From the NCBI GenBank assembly GCA_049287565.1, contig JBAQGA010000180.1:1-36905 (forward strand): a stretch of DNA of 36,905 nucleotides, given 5' to 3'. Under the pieces are notes generated by a model. It saw only the letters and a program-made list of their open reading frames with translations, did no database searches and was not told the origin of the DNA. The position numbers were made by a program, and so were the translations under genes. The DNA comes from UBA8522 sp049287565 (GTDB taxonomy: Bacteria > Acidobacteriota > Aminicenantia > Aminicenantales > UBA8522). The number at the start of each line of letters is the position of its first letter. Position 1 is the first letter of the stretch. Positions 1 to 7,298 of this stretch are shown one piece after another.

Positions 1-36
1 CCCCCTTATAACCCCCTCGGCAAGGCATGCATTCCT

Positions 37-56
37 CCCCGCGGCAAGCCGCGGGG
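37..56. repeat. REP-like perfect hairpin
   Basis: A perfect inverted repeat with 9-base arms (CCCCGCGGC and GCCGCGGGG) and a two-base AA spacer. It lies just upstream of the Shine-Dalgarno of the flavoprotein fragment. The shape resembles dispersed REP-type elements. Copy number cannot be judged from one window. Confidence 0.6.
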
Positions 57-75
57 TATCCTGCAAAGGAGTTCC

Positions 76-480
76 ATGAAAAGAATGTTTGAGAGATTTG
101 ATATTGACATGCGAAAAGATCCGGTTCTCGTCTTTCCGACACTCCACTATCAGAACGGAGGAGTAGAAACGGATCCTAAGGGAAAAACAAATGTGGCCGG
201 CCTTTTTGTAGCCGGCGAAATATCCGGTGGGGTCCACGGCAAAAACAGGCTGATGGGAAATTCGACCCTTGATTGCATGGTTTTTGGGAGGAGAGCGGGA
301 ATCTACGGTGCCGAATATGTAAATAAAATGGGAAGGAAAGGGAAGTTATCGTTGGAGCACGTTAAAAAATATGTGGATCTGCTTAAAAAATCTGGAATAA
401 AGCCGGAGAGAAAGTCCCCTGTCCTTTTGCCGGATTACAGAGGCAAAGCAGTTCTGGCAAGGATGATTGACATTCTCTAA
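76..480 (+). CDS. C-terminal fragment of fumarate reductase/succinate dehydrogenase-type flavoprotein
   Basis: The 134 residues match only the C-terminal part of the FAD-binding subunit family (fumarate reductase, succinate dehydrogenase, L-aspartate oxidase). Recognisable are the HYQNGGV segment, the TDP-KGKTNV-GLFVAGE turn with its GGVHGKNRLMGNS motif, and VFGRRAG near residue 70. Full-length members are about 500-600 residues, so the N-terminal FAD fold and most of the substrate domain are missing. An ATG at 76 follows an AAAGGAG Shine-Dalgarno at good spacing. The frame stays open back to position 1, but the 25 codons before the ATG do not look like this family and cover a GC hairpin. I read it as a truncated gene or remnant cut by a repeat or an assembly junction. 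It converges on frr. As it stands it cannot bind FAD normally, so it is probably not a working enzyme. Confidence 0.72.
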   Translation: MKRMFERFDIDMRKDPVLVFPTLHYQNGGVETDPKGKTNVAGLFVAGEISGGVHGKNRLMGNSTLDCMVFGRRAGIYGAEYVNKMGRKGKLSLEHVKKYVDLLKKSGIKPERKSPVLLPDYRGKAVLARMIDIL

Positions 481-541
481 TATATTGGATTTTCTTTCAC
501 TGCTTTGAATGATCAAGGATTCTCGTTCGGGGGACGTGGGG

Positions 542-1099
542 TCAGCGTTCGAGGATCTCTTTTTCCTTGGCGGCGGCGATCTCTTCGATCTTCTTGGAAT
601 AATCGTCGATGATCTTCTGGAGTTGCTCCAGGCCGTTGAACTTTTCGTCCTCGCTGATCTTTTTATCCTTCTCGAACTGCTCGATCTCGTCCTTGGTCTC
701 GCGGCGCATGTTCCGGAGGGCCGTCTTCTCGTCCTCGAGCATCCTTTTGATCTTCTTGGCCATCTCCTGACGTCTCTCGTCGTCGAGCGGCGGGATCGGG
801 ATCTTGAGCGTCTTCCCGTCATTGATGGGATTGAGCCCCAGGTCGGCCGCACGGATGGCCTTATCGATCATTTCAAGAAGCGATGGGTCCCAGGGCTGGA
901 TGGTGATCAGAGTCGGGTCCGGAATGCCCAGGCTGGCCAGCTGATTGACCGGGGTCAGCGTCCCGTAGTACTCGACCTTGATGTCCTCGAAAAGACTCAG
1001 GTTGGCCCGGCCGGTCCGCAGTTTGCTGAGATCCTTGCGAAAGTGATCGGCCGAAACCTTCATCTTGGCTTCAAGAGCGCGCAGCGCGTTCTTGACCAT
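542..1099 (-). CDS. frr: ribosome recycling factor
   Basis: 185 residues, the usual length for RRF, which with EF-G splits the post-termination ribosome. Visible family features are the N-terminal helix ending in KLRTGRANLSLFEDIKVEYYG, the domain II segment with PVNQLASLGIPDP and TITIQPWD-like residues, NDGKTLKIPIPPLDDERR, and a long charged C-terminal three-helix-bundle segment. The ATG at 1099 is preceded by a GGAGAGGAGG Shine-Dalgarno. It is the last gene of the translation operon, 12 bases after pyrH, the common pyrH-frr arrangement. No strong terminator hairpin is visible between its stop and the convergent flavoprotein fragment. Identification is secure. Confidence 0.97.
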   Translation of the reverse strand: MVKNALRALEAKMKVSADHFRKDLSKLRTGRANLSLFEDIKVEYYGTLTPVNQLASLGIPDPTLITIQPWDPSLLEMIDKAIRAADLGLNPINDGKTLKIPIPPLDDERRQEMAKKIKRMLEDEKTALRNMRRETKDEIEQFEKDKKISEDEKFNGLEQLQKIIDDYSKKIEEIAAAKEKEILER

Positions 1100-1111
1100 G
1101 CCTCCTCTCCT

Positions 1112-1831
1112 TTAATGGACCAGAGTCCCGATTTTCTCACCCAGCACGGCTTTCTTGATGTTGCCGCGCTTATTGAGGTTGAAGACCACGATGGGCACGT
1201 GATTGTCCTTGCACAAGGATATGGCCGTTGAATCCATGACCTTGAGGCCTTTCTTGATGACCCCGAGATAGCGGATGGTTCCGAACTTCTTGGCCTTTTT
1301 GTCGAGCATCGGGTCGGCGCTGTACACTCCGTCCACCTTGGTGGCCTTCAGGATCACCTCGGCCCTGATCTCCAGCGCTCTGAGGGCCGCGGCGGTGTCG
1401 GTGGTGAAATAGGGGCTGCCGATCCCGGCGCTGAAGACGACGATCCGGCCCTTTTCCAGGTGCCGGATCACCCGGCGCCGGATAAAGGGCTCGGCCAGAG
1501 CTTTGATCTCCATGGCCGAGACGTGACGGCTGACCAGGCCCACCTTCTCCAGGGCTTCCTGGAGGGCGATGCCGTTGATGACCGTGGCCAGCAGGCCCAT
1601 CTGGTCGGCGGCCGCCCGGTCCATGCCCGCCTCGGTGCCGCGGATGCCGCGGAAGATGTTTCCCCCGCCGATCATGATGGCCACTTGGACTCCCAGGTCA
1701 CAGACTTCCTTGATCTCCTGGGCGATGGCCATGGCCCTCTCGAGATCGATCCCGTAGGAGTGCCTGCCCAGCAGTGATTCCCCCGAAAGCTTGAGAAGAA
1801 TGCGCGTGTAAACCGGCTTTTGGCGAGCCAT
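1112..1831 (-). CDS. pyrH: uridylate kinase (UMP kinase)
   Basis: Phosphorylates UMP to UDP in pyrimidine nucleotide synthesis; bacterial enzymes are hexamers of the amino-acid-kinase fold. From the ATG at 1831 the protein is 239 residues, the normal length. It starts with the typical KPVYTRILLKLSGESLLG strand and P-loop-like Lys/Gly segment. GGGNIFRG follows near residue 55, then DQMGLLATVINGIALQEAL. The FSAGIGSPYFTTDTAAALRA segment forms the UMP and catalytic region. The open frame extends upstream to 1942, but that extension lies wholly inside tsf and is low-complexity, so I chose the internal ATG. The start is 7 bases after the tsf stop, with only a weak Shine-Dalgarno, so translational coupling to tsf is likely. 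Confidence 0.97.
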   Translation of the reverse strand: MARQKPVYTRILLKLSGESLLGRHSYGIDLERAMAIAQEIKEVCDLGVQVAIMIGGGNIFRGIRGTEAGMDRAAADQMGLLATVINGIALQEALEKVGLVSRHVSAMEIKALAEPFIRRRVIRHLEKGRIVVFSAGIGSPYFTTDTAAALRALEIRAEVILKATKVDGVYSADPMLDKKAKKFGTIRYLGVIKKGLKVMDSTAISLCKDNHVPIVVFNLNKRGNIKKAVLGEKIGTLVH

Positions 1832-1838
1832 CGGCTTA

Positions 1839-2438
1839 TTAGTTCTTGCCCAGTTCGAACCGGGCGAAGCGTCGGACCTTGATGTTCTCCCCGAACTTGG
1901 CGATGGTGGAGGCGATGAGCTGCTGAATCGTGGTCTTGTCATCCTTGATGTAAGGTTGGTTCAAGAGGCAGACCTCTTCGAAGAACTTCTTGAGCTTGCC
2001 CTCGACGATCTTCTCGATGATCTGAGGCGGCTTCTTGGTTTCCTGGAACTGCCCGCGGATGATCTCCTTCTCCTGTCCCAGCTCCGCCTCCGGAATGTCG
2101 GCCGAGGAGACGAAGCGGGGGTTGGCGGCCGCGATCTGCATGGCGACGTTCTTGGCCAGTTCCTTGAATTCTTCGTTCCGGGCGACGAAGTCCGATTCGC
2201 AGTTGATCTCGACCAATACGCCAAGCTTGCCTTCCATATGGATATAAGAATAGACAATTCCCTGGGAGGCTTCCCGATTCATCCGCTCCTGGGCGCGGCT
2301 GGCTCCCTTCTTGCGGAGGACGGCGATGGCCTTCTCGATGTCGCCCTGGCTCTCGGCCAGAGCCTCCTTGCATTCCATGACTCCGATCCCGGTCCTCTGC
2401 CGGAGCTCCTTGACCATGTCCGCGGTGATTTCCATCAT
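1839..2438 (-). CDS. tsf: translation elongation factor Ts (short form)
   Basis: Nucleotide exchange factor for EF-Tu. The N-terminal UBA-like domain reads ITADMVKELRQRTGIGVMECKEAL, followed by the core signature with INCESDFVARNEEF near residues 80-90, the TDFV-type motif that contacts EF-Tu. At about 199 residues it is the short form, comparable to Thermus EF-Ts, and lacks much of the coiled-coil insertion of the ~280-residue E. coli protein. Two ATG codons are adjacent (2438 and 2435) behind an AAGGAG Shine-Dalgarno; the second has the better spacing, so the mature start may be one residue later. It sits in the conserved rpsB-tsf-pyrH-frr order. Confidence 0.97.
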   Translation of the reverse strand: MMEITADMVKELRQRTGIGVMECKEALAESQGDIEKAIAVLRKKGASRAQERMNREASQGIVYSYIHMEGKLGVLVEINCESDFVARNEEFKELAKNVAMQIAAANPRFVSSADIPEAELGQEKEIIRGQFQETKKPPQIIEKIVEGKLKKFFEEVCLLNQPYIKDDKTTIQQLIASTIAKFGENIKVRRFARFELGKN

Positions 2439-2461
2439 TCTCTCCTTGCCGGCCTCCAGGC

Positions 2462-3226
2462 TCAGCTTCTCTCGACCTCGGGTGTCTTCTCTTCCGAGGC
2501 TTCCCCCTCTTCCGCCTTGGCGGCTTCCAGCTCCTTCTCCAGCCGGCTCTTCTTCCCCTCGATCACCGCCTCGGCGACCTTGGAGGTGAACAGATCGATG
2601 GCCCGGACGGCATCATCGTTGCCGGGGATGGGATAATCGATGTTCTCGGGATCGCCGTTGGTATCGACGACGGCGACGATCGGGATACCCAGCTTTTTGG
2701 CTTCCGTAATGGCGATCTCCTCCTTGGCCGAGTCGATCACGAACAGGGCGCCGGGCAGGCCGACCATCTTCTTGATTCCCCCCAGGGTCTTGGACAGCTT
2801 GCGGTGGAGCTTTTCCATCTTGGACTGGTCCTTCTTGGAGAGAAGCTCCCAGCGGCCGTCCTCCTTCATCTCGTCGAGCTCGACCAGCTTCTCGACGCTT
2901 CCCCGGACGACCCCGAAGTTCGTCAGCAGCCCGCCCAGCCAGCGCTGGTTGACGTAGCTGCACTCGCACCGGTTGGCCGTGTCGCGGATGATGTCCTGGG
3001 CCTGCTTCTTCGTCCCGACGAAGAGGATGTCCTTGTCGCCCTCGGACACGCCGCGGGCGAACAGGAGCGCCTCTTTGAAGATCTTGATCGTCTTCTGCAG
3101 GTCAATGATGTAGATCCCGTTGCGCTGACCGAAGATATATTCCTTCATCTTGGGATTCCAGCGCTTGGTCTGATGGCCGAAATGGACCCCGGCCTCTAAG
3201 AGCTCTTTCATCGTCACGGAAACCAA
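2462..3226 (-). CDS. rpsB: 30S ribosomal protein S2
   Basis: 254 residues with the full S2 signature: MKELLEAGVHFGHQTKRWNP at the N-terminus, IIDLQKT, FVGTKKQAQ, YVNQRWLGGLLTNF near residue 95, and the IPIVAVVDTNGDPENIDYPIPGNDDA segment. The C-terminal ~30 residues are an acidic, alanine/glutamate-rich tail. The start is a TTG at 3226, supported by a GGGAGGG Shine-Dalgarno seven bases upstream and by alignment of the first residues with E. coli S2, where the Met-Lys/Arg stretch also begins at residue 6. The ATG at 3211 would drop five conserved residues and lies too far from the Shine-Dalgarno. Third gene of the operon. Confidence 0.97.
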   Translation of the reverse strand: MVSVTMKELLEAGVHFGHQTKRWNPKMKEYIFGQRNGIYIIDLQKTIKIFKEALLFARGVSEGDKDILFVGTKKQAQDIIRDTANRCECSYVNQRWLGGLLTNFGVVRGSVEKLVELDEMKEDGRWELLSKKDQSKMEKLHRKLSKTLGGIKKMVGLPGALFVIDSAKEEIAITEAKKLGIPIVAVVDTNGDPENIDYPIPGNDDAVRAIDLFTSKVAEAVIEGKKSRLEKELEAAKAEEGEASEEKTPEVERS

Positions 3227-3240
3227 CTTCGATCCCTCCC

Positions 3241-3645
3241 TTACCGTTTGTGATACTGCGGCGCCTTTCTCGCGCCCAGCAGCCCGTACTTCTTTCTTTC
3301 CTTGATCCGGGAATCCCGCGTCAGGAAGCCGGCGTCCTTCAGGGTCGGTTTGAGCTCGCGGTTGAACTCCACCAGCGCCCGGGCGATGCCCAGCCGGATG
3401 GCTTCGGCCTGGCCTTTCAGGCCTCCCCCGTTGATCCGCATGAAGATATCGAACTTGCTCTCGGTATCGGTCAGCAAGAGCGGCTGACGGATGATGTATT
3501 TGTACGAATCGAGATGAAAATATTCAGCATACGGGCGGGGCCTCTTGTCGACAATGAGGGTGATATCCCCTTTCCCGGAGCGCAGGAAAACCCTGGCCAC
3601 CGACGTTTTTCTTTTTCCTGTACCATAGTATTGGATCAGACTCAA
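3241..3645 (-). CDS. rpsI: 30S ribosomal protein S9
   Basis: 134 residues. It has the N-terminal YYGTGKRKTSVARVFLR signature, the GGGLKGQAEAIRLGIARAL core, and the basic C-terminal tail LTRDSRIKERKKYGLLGARKAPQYHKR that reaches the P-site tRNA. The start is a TTG at 3645 with an AGGAGG Shine-Dalgarno five bases upstream; that Shine-Dalgarno overlaps the rplM stop codon. No ATG lies at a suitable place. rplM and rpsI are a near-universal pair; here they are joined directly to rpsB, so L13/S9 and S2/EF-Ts production appear transcriptionally linked. Confidence 0.97.
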   Translation of the reverse strand: MSLIQYYGTGKRKTSVARVFLRSGKGDITLIVDKRPRPYAEYFHLDSYKYIIRQPLLLTDTESKFDIFMRINGGGLKGQAEAIRLGIARALVEFNRELKPTLKDAGFLTRDSRIKERKKYGLLGARKAPQYHKR

Positions 3646-3654
3646 GCGCGCCTC

Positions 3655-4083
3655 CTAAAACTGGTATTCCCGCGGTTTCTGGGCTTCATGGGGATGACTG
3701 GACCCGCGGTAGACCTTGAGCTTCTTGAAGACCTGCCGGCCGAGCTTGTTCTTGGGAATCATCCCCCAGACCGCCCGGCGGATGACCTCTTCAGGCTTGT
3801 CCTCGAGGAGATCCTTGAGCCTTTCGCTCTTCAGGCCGCCGGGATATTGCGAGTGGGAAAAATACATCTTTTTTTCGGGCTTCCGGCCGGTGACCCGGAT
3901 CTTCTCGGCGTTGATCACGACGACGAAATCGCCGCTATCGCAGAAATCGGCAAACTCCGGTTTGTTCTTGCCGCGCAAGAGAATGGCCACCTCGGTGGCC
4001 AGACGTCCCAGAACTCTCCCTTCGGCGTTGACAATCCACCACTTCTTGTCAACATCTTCCTTTTTAGGGACAAAAGTTCTCAT
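3655..4083 (-). CDS. rplM: 50S ribosomal protein L13
   Basis: 142 residues from the ATG at 4083. Family features are KWWIVNAEGRVLGRLATEVA, a GKNKPEFADFCDSGDFVVVINAEKI stretch, TGRKPEKKMYFSHSQYPGG, the RAVWGMIPKNKLGRQVFKKLKVY signature near residue 100, and HPHEAQKP at the end. A GTG lies directly before the ATG (4086), but the GAGG Shine-Dalgarno spacing and the family N-terminus favour the ATG. It is the first gene of the operon, about 50 bases downstream of the predicted transcription start. Confidence 0.97.
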   Translation of the reverse strand: MRTFVPKKEDVDKKWWIVNAEGRVLGRLATEVAILLRGKNKPEFADFCDSGDFVVVINAEKIRVTGRKPEKKMYFSHSQYPGGLKSERLKDLLEDKPEEVIRRAVWGMIPKNKLGRQVFKKLKVYRGSSHPHEAQKPREYQF

Positions 4084-4138
4084 CACTGTTTTCCTCAGAG
4101 ATAAGGATTAAGCAAAAGCTAAAAACAAATGATGCCAT

Positions 4139-4167
4139 ACAATACAAGATATCGGGGAAATTGTCAA
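4139..4167 (-). promoter_or_regulatory. sigma-70 promoter of the rplM-rpsI-rpsB-tsf-pyrH-frr operon
   Basis: On the minus strand a perfect TTGACA (-35, 4162-4167) and TATTGT (-10, 4139-4144) are separated by exactly 17 bases. The start point would be near 4132, giving a ~50-base leader before rplM. No comparable promoter is apparent in the short gaps further down the operon. Confidence 0.75.
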
Positions 4168-4312
4168 TCTCAGCGGCCCGGCCGAAAGCCCTCCAAGTGC
4201 ATGAAAATCGTATGAGTTAGGCGGCCGGGATGGCCACGATGCGAATGATGAAGAAGAGGAATATGGCCGCTCAAACCCCGGGGAGAGCGGACCGGCAACA
4301 AATCCAGGGTGC

Positions 4313-5305
4313 TTATCCGACTTTCTTGAGCTCGTCTTCCAGCTTCTTCTTGTCGGCGGCGCGCTTTCGCGTCTCGTTCCAGCGCTCCATGGCGCGGTCG
4401 GCTTCGGCCTTGTACCGAGGTTCCTTGTCGGGCTCAAGCCTGATCAACACGCTCTGGTAGACGACACTTACATATGCGTAAGGTTCGGGATAATTCGGGT
4501 CAACCTCAATAGCCTTCTCGAGGTCCTGAAGGCTTTCCTTGGCATATTTAATTCTTTCCGCTACAGGTACATTCTGGAATCGGAAAGACCTGGCCCAACG
4601 GTTTACTCCTTTGGCATACCAGAATTCGGCATTGTTAGGATCGAGCTGTATTCTTTTATTAAGGTAATCATGCGCAAGGTCAACAAGCTCCGTGTTGAGC
4701 TCCGGGCTTTCATAATAATAATTTGCAATATAAGCGTAGCCTTGAGGGTTCTCCGGGTCGAGTTCGATCCGCCGTAGGTACATTGATTCGGCCTTGGACC
4801 GCACTTCTTCGTTCTCGCTCGCGTATCTCTTGTAGAACTCGGCCACGACATAGTAGTTTCCCATGTTGCCGGGCTCGAGTTCCAGGATCCGGAGGTAAAG
4901 CTTCTCCGCTTCTTCGAAATTCTTAAGCTTGTCGTACATATCGCCGAGGGAGAAGATGATCTCCTTGTTGTTGGGTTCGGCCTCGTAGGCCTTTTTGAAG
5001 GCCGCCATTGCCTTGTCGGCGACTTCCAGGTTCTCGGGCGTGTCCACCCCGACCTTGTAAAGGCTCTTGTAGCTTTCGCCCAGGAACCGGTAGGCCTGGA
5101 TCATATCCGGGTTGTATTTCAGGGTGTTCTCGTACTCGGTCATCGCCTTCCGGTATTTTCCGTCCGTGAAGAGCTGGTTGGCCTTGGAGAAATGATAGTT
5201 CGCCCTGAGCTTGTTCACGCTCAGTTTCTCGCAGCTGGTGAAAGCCAGGACGACGGTGAAGACCAGCAGCAACGCGAAAACGAAATGGATTCTCTTTTGT
5301 CTCAT
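4313..5305 (-). CDS. TPR-repeat lipoprotein, probable scaffold
   Basis: From the ATG at 5305 (AAGGAGG Shine-Dalgarno, 5-base spacing) the protein is 330 residues. It starts with MRQKRIHFVFALLLVFTVV and a cysteine in AFTSCEK, which looks like a lipoprotein signal peptide, although the residue at -3 is Phe rather than the usual Leu/Val. The rest is a series of tetratricopeptide repeats: YHFSKANQLFTDGKYRKAMTEYENTLKYNPD, then repeats ending in EAEPNN, LELEPGN, ELDPENP, QLDPNN and EVDPNYP. The C-terminus is a lysine/glutamate-rich helix. TPR proteins of this type hold partner proteins in the periplasm; no enzymatic motif is visible. It is 69 bases downstream of der and has its own promoter candidate. 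Confidence 0.85.
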   Translation of the reverse strand: MRQKRIHFVFALLLVFTVVLAFTSCEKLSVNKLRANYHFSKANQLFTDGKYRKAMTEYENTLKYNPDMIQAYRFLGESYKSLYKVGVDTPENLEVADKAMAAFKKAYEAEPNNKEIIFSLGDMYDKLKNFEEAEKLYLRILELEPGNMGNYYVVAEFYKRYASENEEVRSKAESMYLRRIELDPENPQGYAYIANYYYESPELNTELVDLAHDYLNKRIQLDPNNAEFWYAKGVNRWARSFRFQNVPVAERIKYAKESLQDLEKAIEVDPNYPEPYAYVSVVYQSVLIRLEPDKEPRYKAEADRAMERWNETRKRAADKKKLEDELKKVG

Positions 5306-5351
5306 CGCAGCCTCCTTAAATGATCGCAACGAAACCACTCCGAAGGATAAA

Positions 5352-5378
5352 TGTATAATAGAACGAGGGCCAAGTCAA
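5352..5378 (-). promoter_or_regulatory. promoter candidate for the TPR lipoprotein
   Basis: Minus-strand TTGACT (5373-5378) and TATACA (5352-5357) with a short 15-base spacer, located at the 3' end of der. The spacing is suboptimal, so this is only a candidate. Confidence 0.35.
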
Positions 5379-6688
5379 CTCCTTCTCAACATCAGGCGGA
5401 GCGGCGTCCCCCACAGGTCGAACCGCTCCCGCAGGGCCTGCAGAAAGAATTTCTCATAGGCGGGAAGCAGGGCGGCCGGCGTGTGGGTGAAGAGGATGAA
5501 GGTCGGCGGCCGGACGCTTTTCTGGATCATATACTTGATCTTCAGCCGCCGCTTTGTCTTGGCGAGGGGCGGGTGGGTGGCGTTGATCCAGGCCAGGAAC
5601 TCGTTGAGCCGCGGAGTCTCCACCTTCCGGGAGCCGCGCTCGTAAACCACCTCGGCCTGGTCCAGGATCTTGACGACTCCTTTGCCGGTCAGGGCGGAAA
5701 CGAAGAGAAGCGGCGCATATCCGACGAAGGGCATCCCGCTGAAAACGCTCGCCTTGACCACGCGGGGCGATTCGCCCCGGGGGATCAGGTCCCATTTATT
5801 GAGGGCCAGGAGAAGCGGCTTCCCGGAGGCGGCGGCGAGGCGGGCGATGGCGACGTCCTGACGGGTGGGAAATTCCCCGGCATCCAGCACTTGACAGAGG
5901 ACATCCGCCCGATCGATGTCTCTTTTCGCCCGGACGATGCCGGCCTTTTCTCTCTTGTCCCGCGTCCGGCTCAGCCGCCGGATCCCCGCGGTGTCGACGA
6001 GACAAAAAAGCTTCTTGTTCCGAACGACGAAGGTGTCGGTGCTGTCCCGCGTCGTGCCCGGAGCGTCGTTGACGATCAGGCGGCTCTCGCCGCAGAGACG
6101 GTTGATGACCGAGGATTTTCCGACGTTGATCCGGCCGATGATCCCCACCCGAAGAGGCCGGAGGCCATCCTGCTCGGAAGTCGCACTTGGGAGAAGGCCG
6201 GCCAACTCCCGTTCGAGGTCCTCCACGTTTCTCTTGTGCTCGGCGGCAACGGCCAAGATGGTCTCCGTCCTGAGGCGGTTGTACCAATCTCCCAGTCGGC
6301 TCTCCTGGACCTCGGAATCGATCTTGTTGAGGACGACAATGACCGGTTTGCCGAGTTTCCTCAGAGAAGCATGAAGCTCCTCCTCGGCCGGCGAGAGCTC
6401 CCTTTTTCCGTCAAGGACAAGGAGGAGGATGTCGGCCTTCCGGGCCGCTCCCCAGGCTTTTTCCGCGATCGCCCCGGCCAGGGGCGCTTCCGACGCGTCG
6501 AAGAGTCCGCCGGTGTCGGTCAGGATGAACTTTTTTTCCTCCAGCTCGCCGAGGGCGGAGACGGCGTCGCGCGTCATTCCCGGCAGAGTATGGACCAGGG
6601 ACACTTTTCTTCCCAGCAGCCGGTTGAAGAGCGTGGATTTGCCGACGTTGGGAAAACCCAGGATGACGACTTGAGGCAGGCTTTTCAT
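5375..6688 (-). CDS. der: ribosome-assembly GTPase Der (EngA)
   Basis: 437 residues with the diagnostic tandem GTPase domains. The first has GFPNVGKSTLFNRL (G1), DTGG (G3) and NKID (G4). The second has GRINVGKSSVINRL, DTAGIRR and NKWD. A C-terminal KH-like domain follows from about residue 350 and ends with FILFTHTP and the FDLWGTPLRLMLR tail typical of Der. Der binds the 50S subunit and is essential for late assembly in studied bacteria. The ATG at 6688 has no obvious Shine-Dalgarno and lies 13 bases after the GerMN gene, so translation may depend on ribosomes arriving from upstream. Confidence 0.96.
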   Translation of the reverse strand: MKSLPQVVILGFPNVGKSTLFNRLLGRKVSLVHTLPGMTRDAVSALGELEEKKFILTDTGGLFDASEAPLAGAIAEKAWGAARKADILLLVLDGKRELSPAEEELHASLRKLGKPVIVVLNKIDSEVQESRLGDWYNRLRTETILAVAAEHKRNVEDLERELAGLLPSATSEQDGLRPLRVGIIGRINVGKSSVINRLCGESRLIVNDAPGTTRDSTDTFVVRNKKLFCLVDTAGIRRLSRTRDKREKAGIVRAKRDIDRADVLCQVLDAGEFPTRQDVAIARLAAASGKPLLLALNKWDLIPRGESPRVVKASVFSGMPFVGYAPLLFVSALTGKGVVKILDQAEVVYERGSRKVETPRLNEFLAWINATHPPLAKTKRRLKIKYMIQKSVRPPTFILFTHTPAALLPAYEKFFLQALRERFDLWGTPLRLMLRRS

Positions 6689-6701
6689 GGGAGCGGAGCC
6701 G

Positions 6702-7298
6702 TTAGCGGGCGTTCAGCGAAAATTGCGGAAGGAACGCCTGGTTCAGGTTGATATGACCTCCCAGGGTTTCTTTTTCGCTGCCCTCGACCAGGATGAAGAC
6801 CTTCTTGATCGGTTTGAAATTGAAAGCCAGCGTGTTGACGACGGAATAGACGGTGCCCAGCTCGGCGGATGACCCCGAAGGATGCTTCTCCATGATATCC
6901 TTGGAGAAATCTACGTAGGCCACTCCTTCCTTGGTGACGAAGAGCTGTCTCAAGAGGGTCTCCGGCGGGAGAGGGTTCACAAAGCCCTTTTCCGATCCCC
7001 TGATCAGTGCCTCGACGACCTGCTCGGCCTCCCCGACGATCGAGGAGCCGGCGAGGATCTCTCTTTCCTCGGCGTGAAGGAGGCTGTCTTCCTCGGACAG
7101 GAAAAAGAGCGTTACGGTCTTGGCCTCCCCCGGCGGCGCCGGTTCCGGCTCGCTCTCGGCGGGCGACACCTCGGCGGCCGCCTTGATCTTCTCCCCGCCC
7201 TCACCCCTGAACAGGACCACCGCCAGGACGAGGACGACGACAACAGACAACCCGAACAGGGACCACTGGACCGGCGTTATGCCGCGCTTTTTTTTCAT
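6702..7298 (-). CDS. GerMN-domain membrane-anchored protein
   Basis: 198 residues. A single N-terminal membrane segment (about residues 14-31, LFGLSVVVVLVLAVVLF) is followed by an Ala/Pro/Glu-rich linker to about residue 60 and a GerMN domain. The domain is recognisable by TVTLFFLSEEDSLL, EALIRGSEKGFVNPLPPETLLRQLFVTKEGVAYVDFSKDI and SVVNTLAFNFKPIKKVFILVEG. GerMN domains occur in spore-germination protein GerM but also in many non-sporulating bacteria, usually beside cell-wall amidases. The ATG overlaps the amidase stop by four bases (ATGA) and has no clear Shine-Dalgarno, so the two are translationally coupled and likely act together on peptidoglycan. No spore genes are present here, so a role in sporulation should not be assumed. 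Confidence 0.85.
   Translation of the reverse strand: MKKKRGITPVQWSLFGLSVVVVLVLAVVLFRGEGGEKIKAAAEVSPAESEPEPAPPGEAKTVTLFFLSEEDSLLHAEEREILAGSSIVGEAEQVVEALIRGSEKGFVNPLPPETLLRQLFVTKEGVAYVDFSKDIMEKHPSGSSAELGTVYSVVNTLAFNFKPIKKVFILVEGSEKETLGGHINLNQAFLPQFSLNAR

Noticed and set aside
5351..6751. 466-codon plus-strand frame opposite der
   Set aside because: Exact mirror of the Der reading frame, with low-complexity Asp/Gly/Arg composition and no family match.
6702..7298. GerMN protein as evidence of sporulation
   Set aside because: GerMN domains are common in non-sporulating bacteria and no spore gene is in the window; the amidase partner explains it better.
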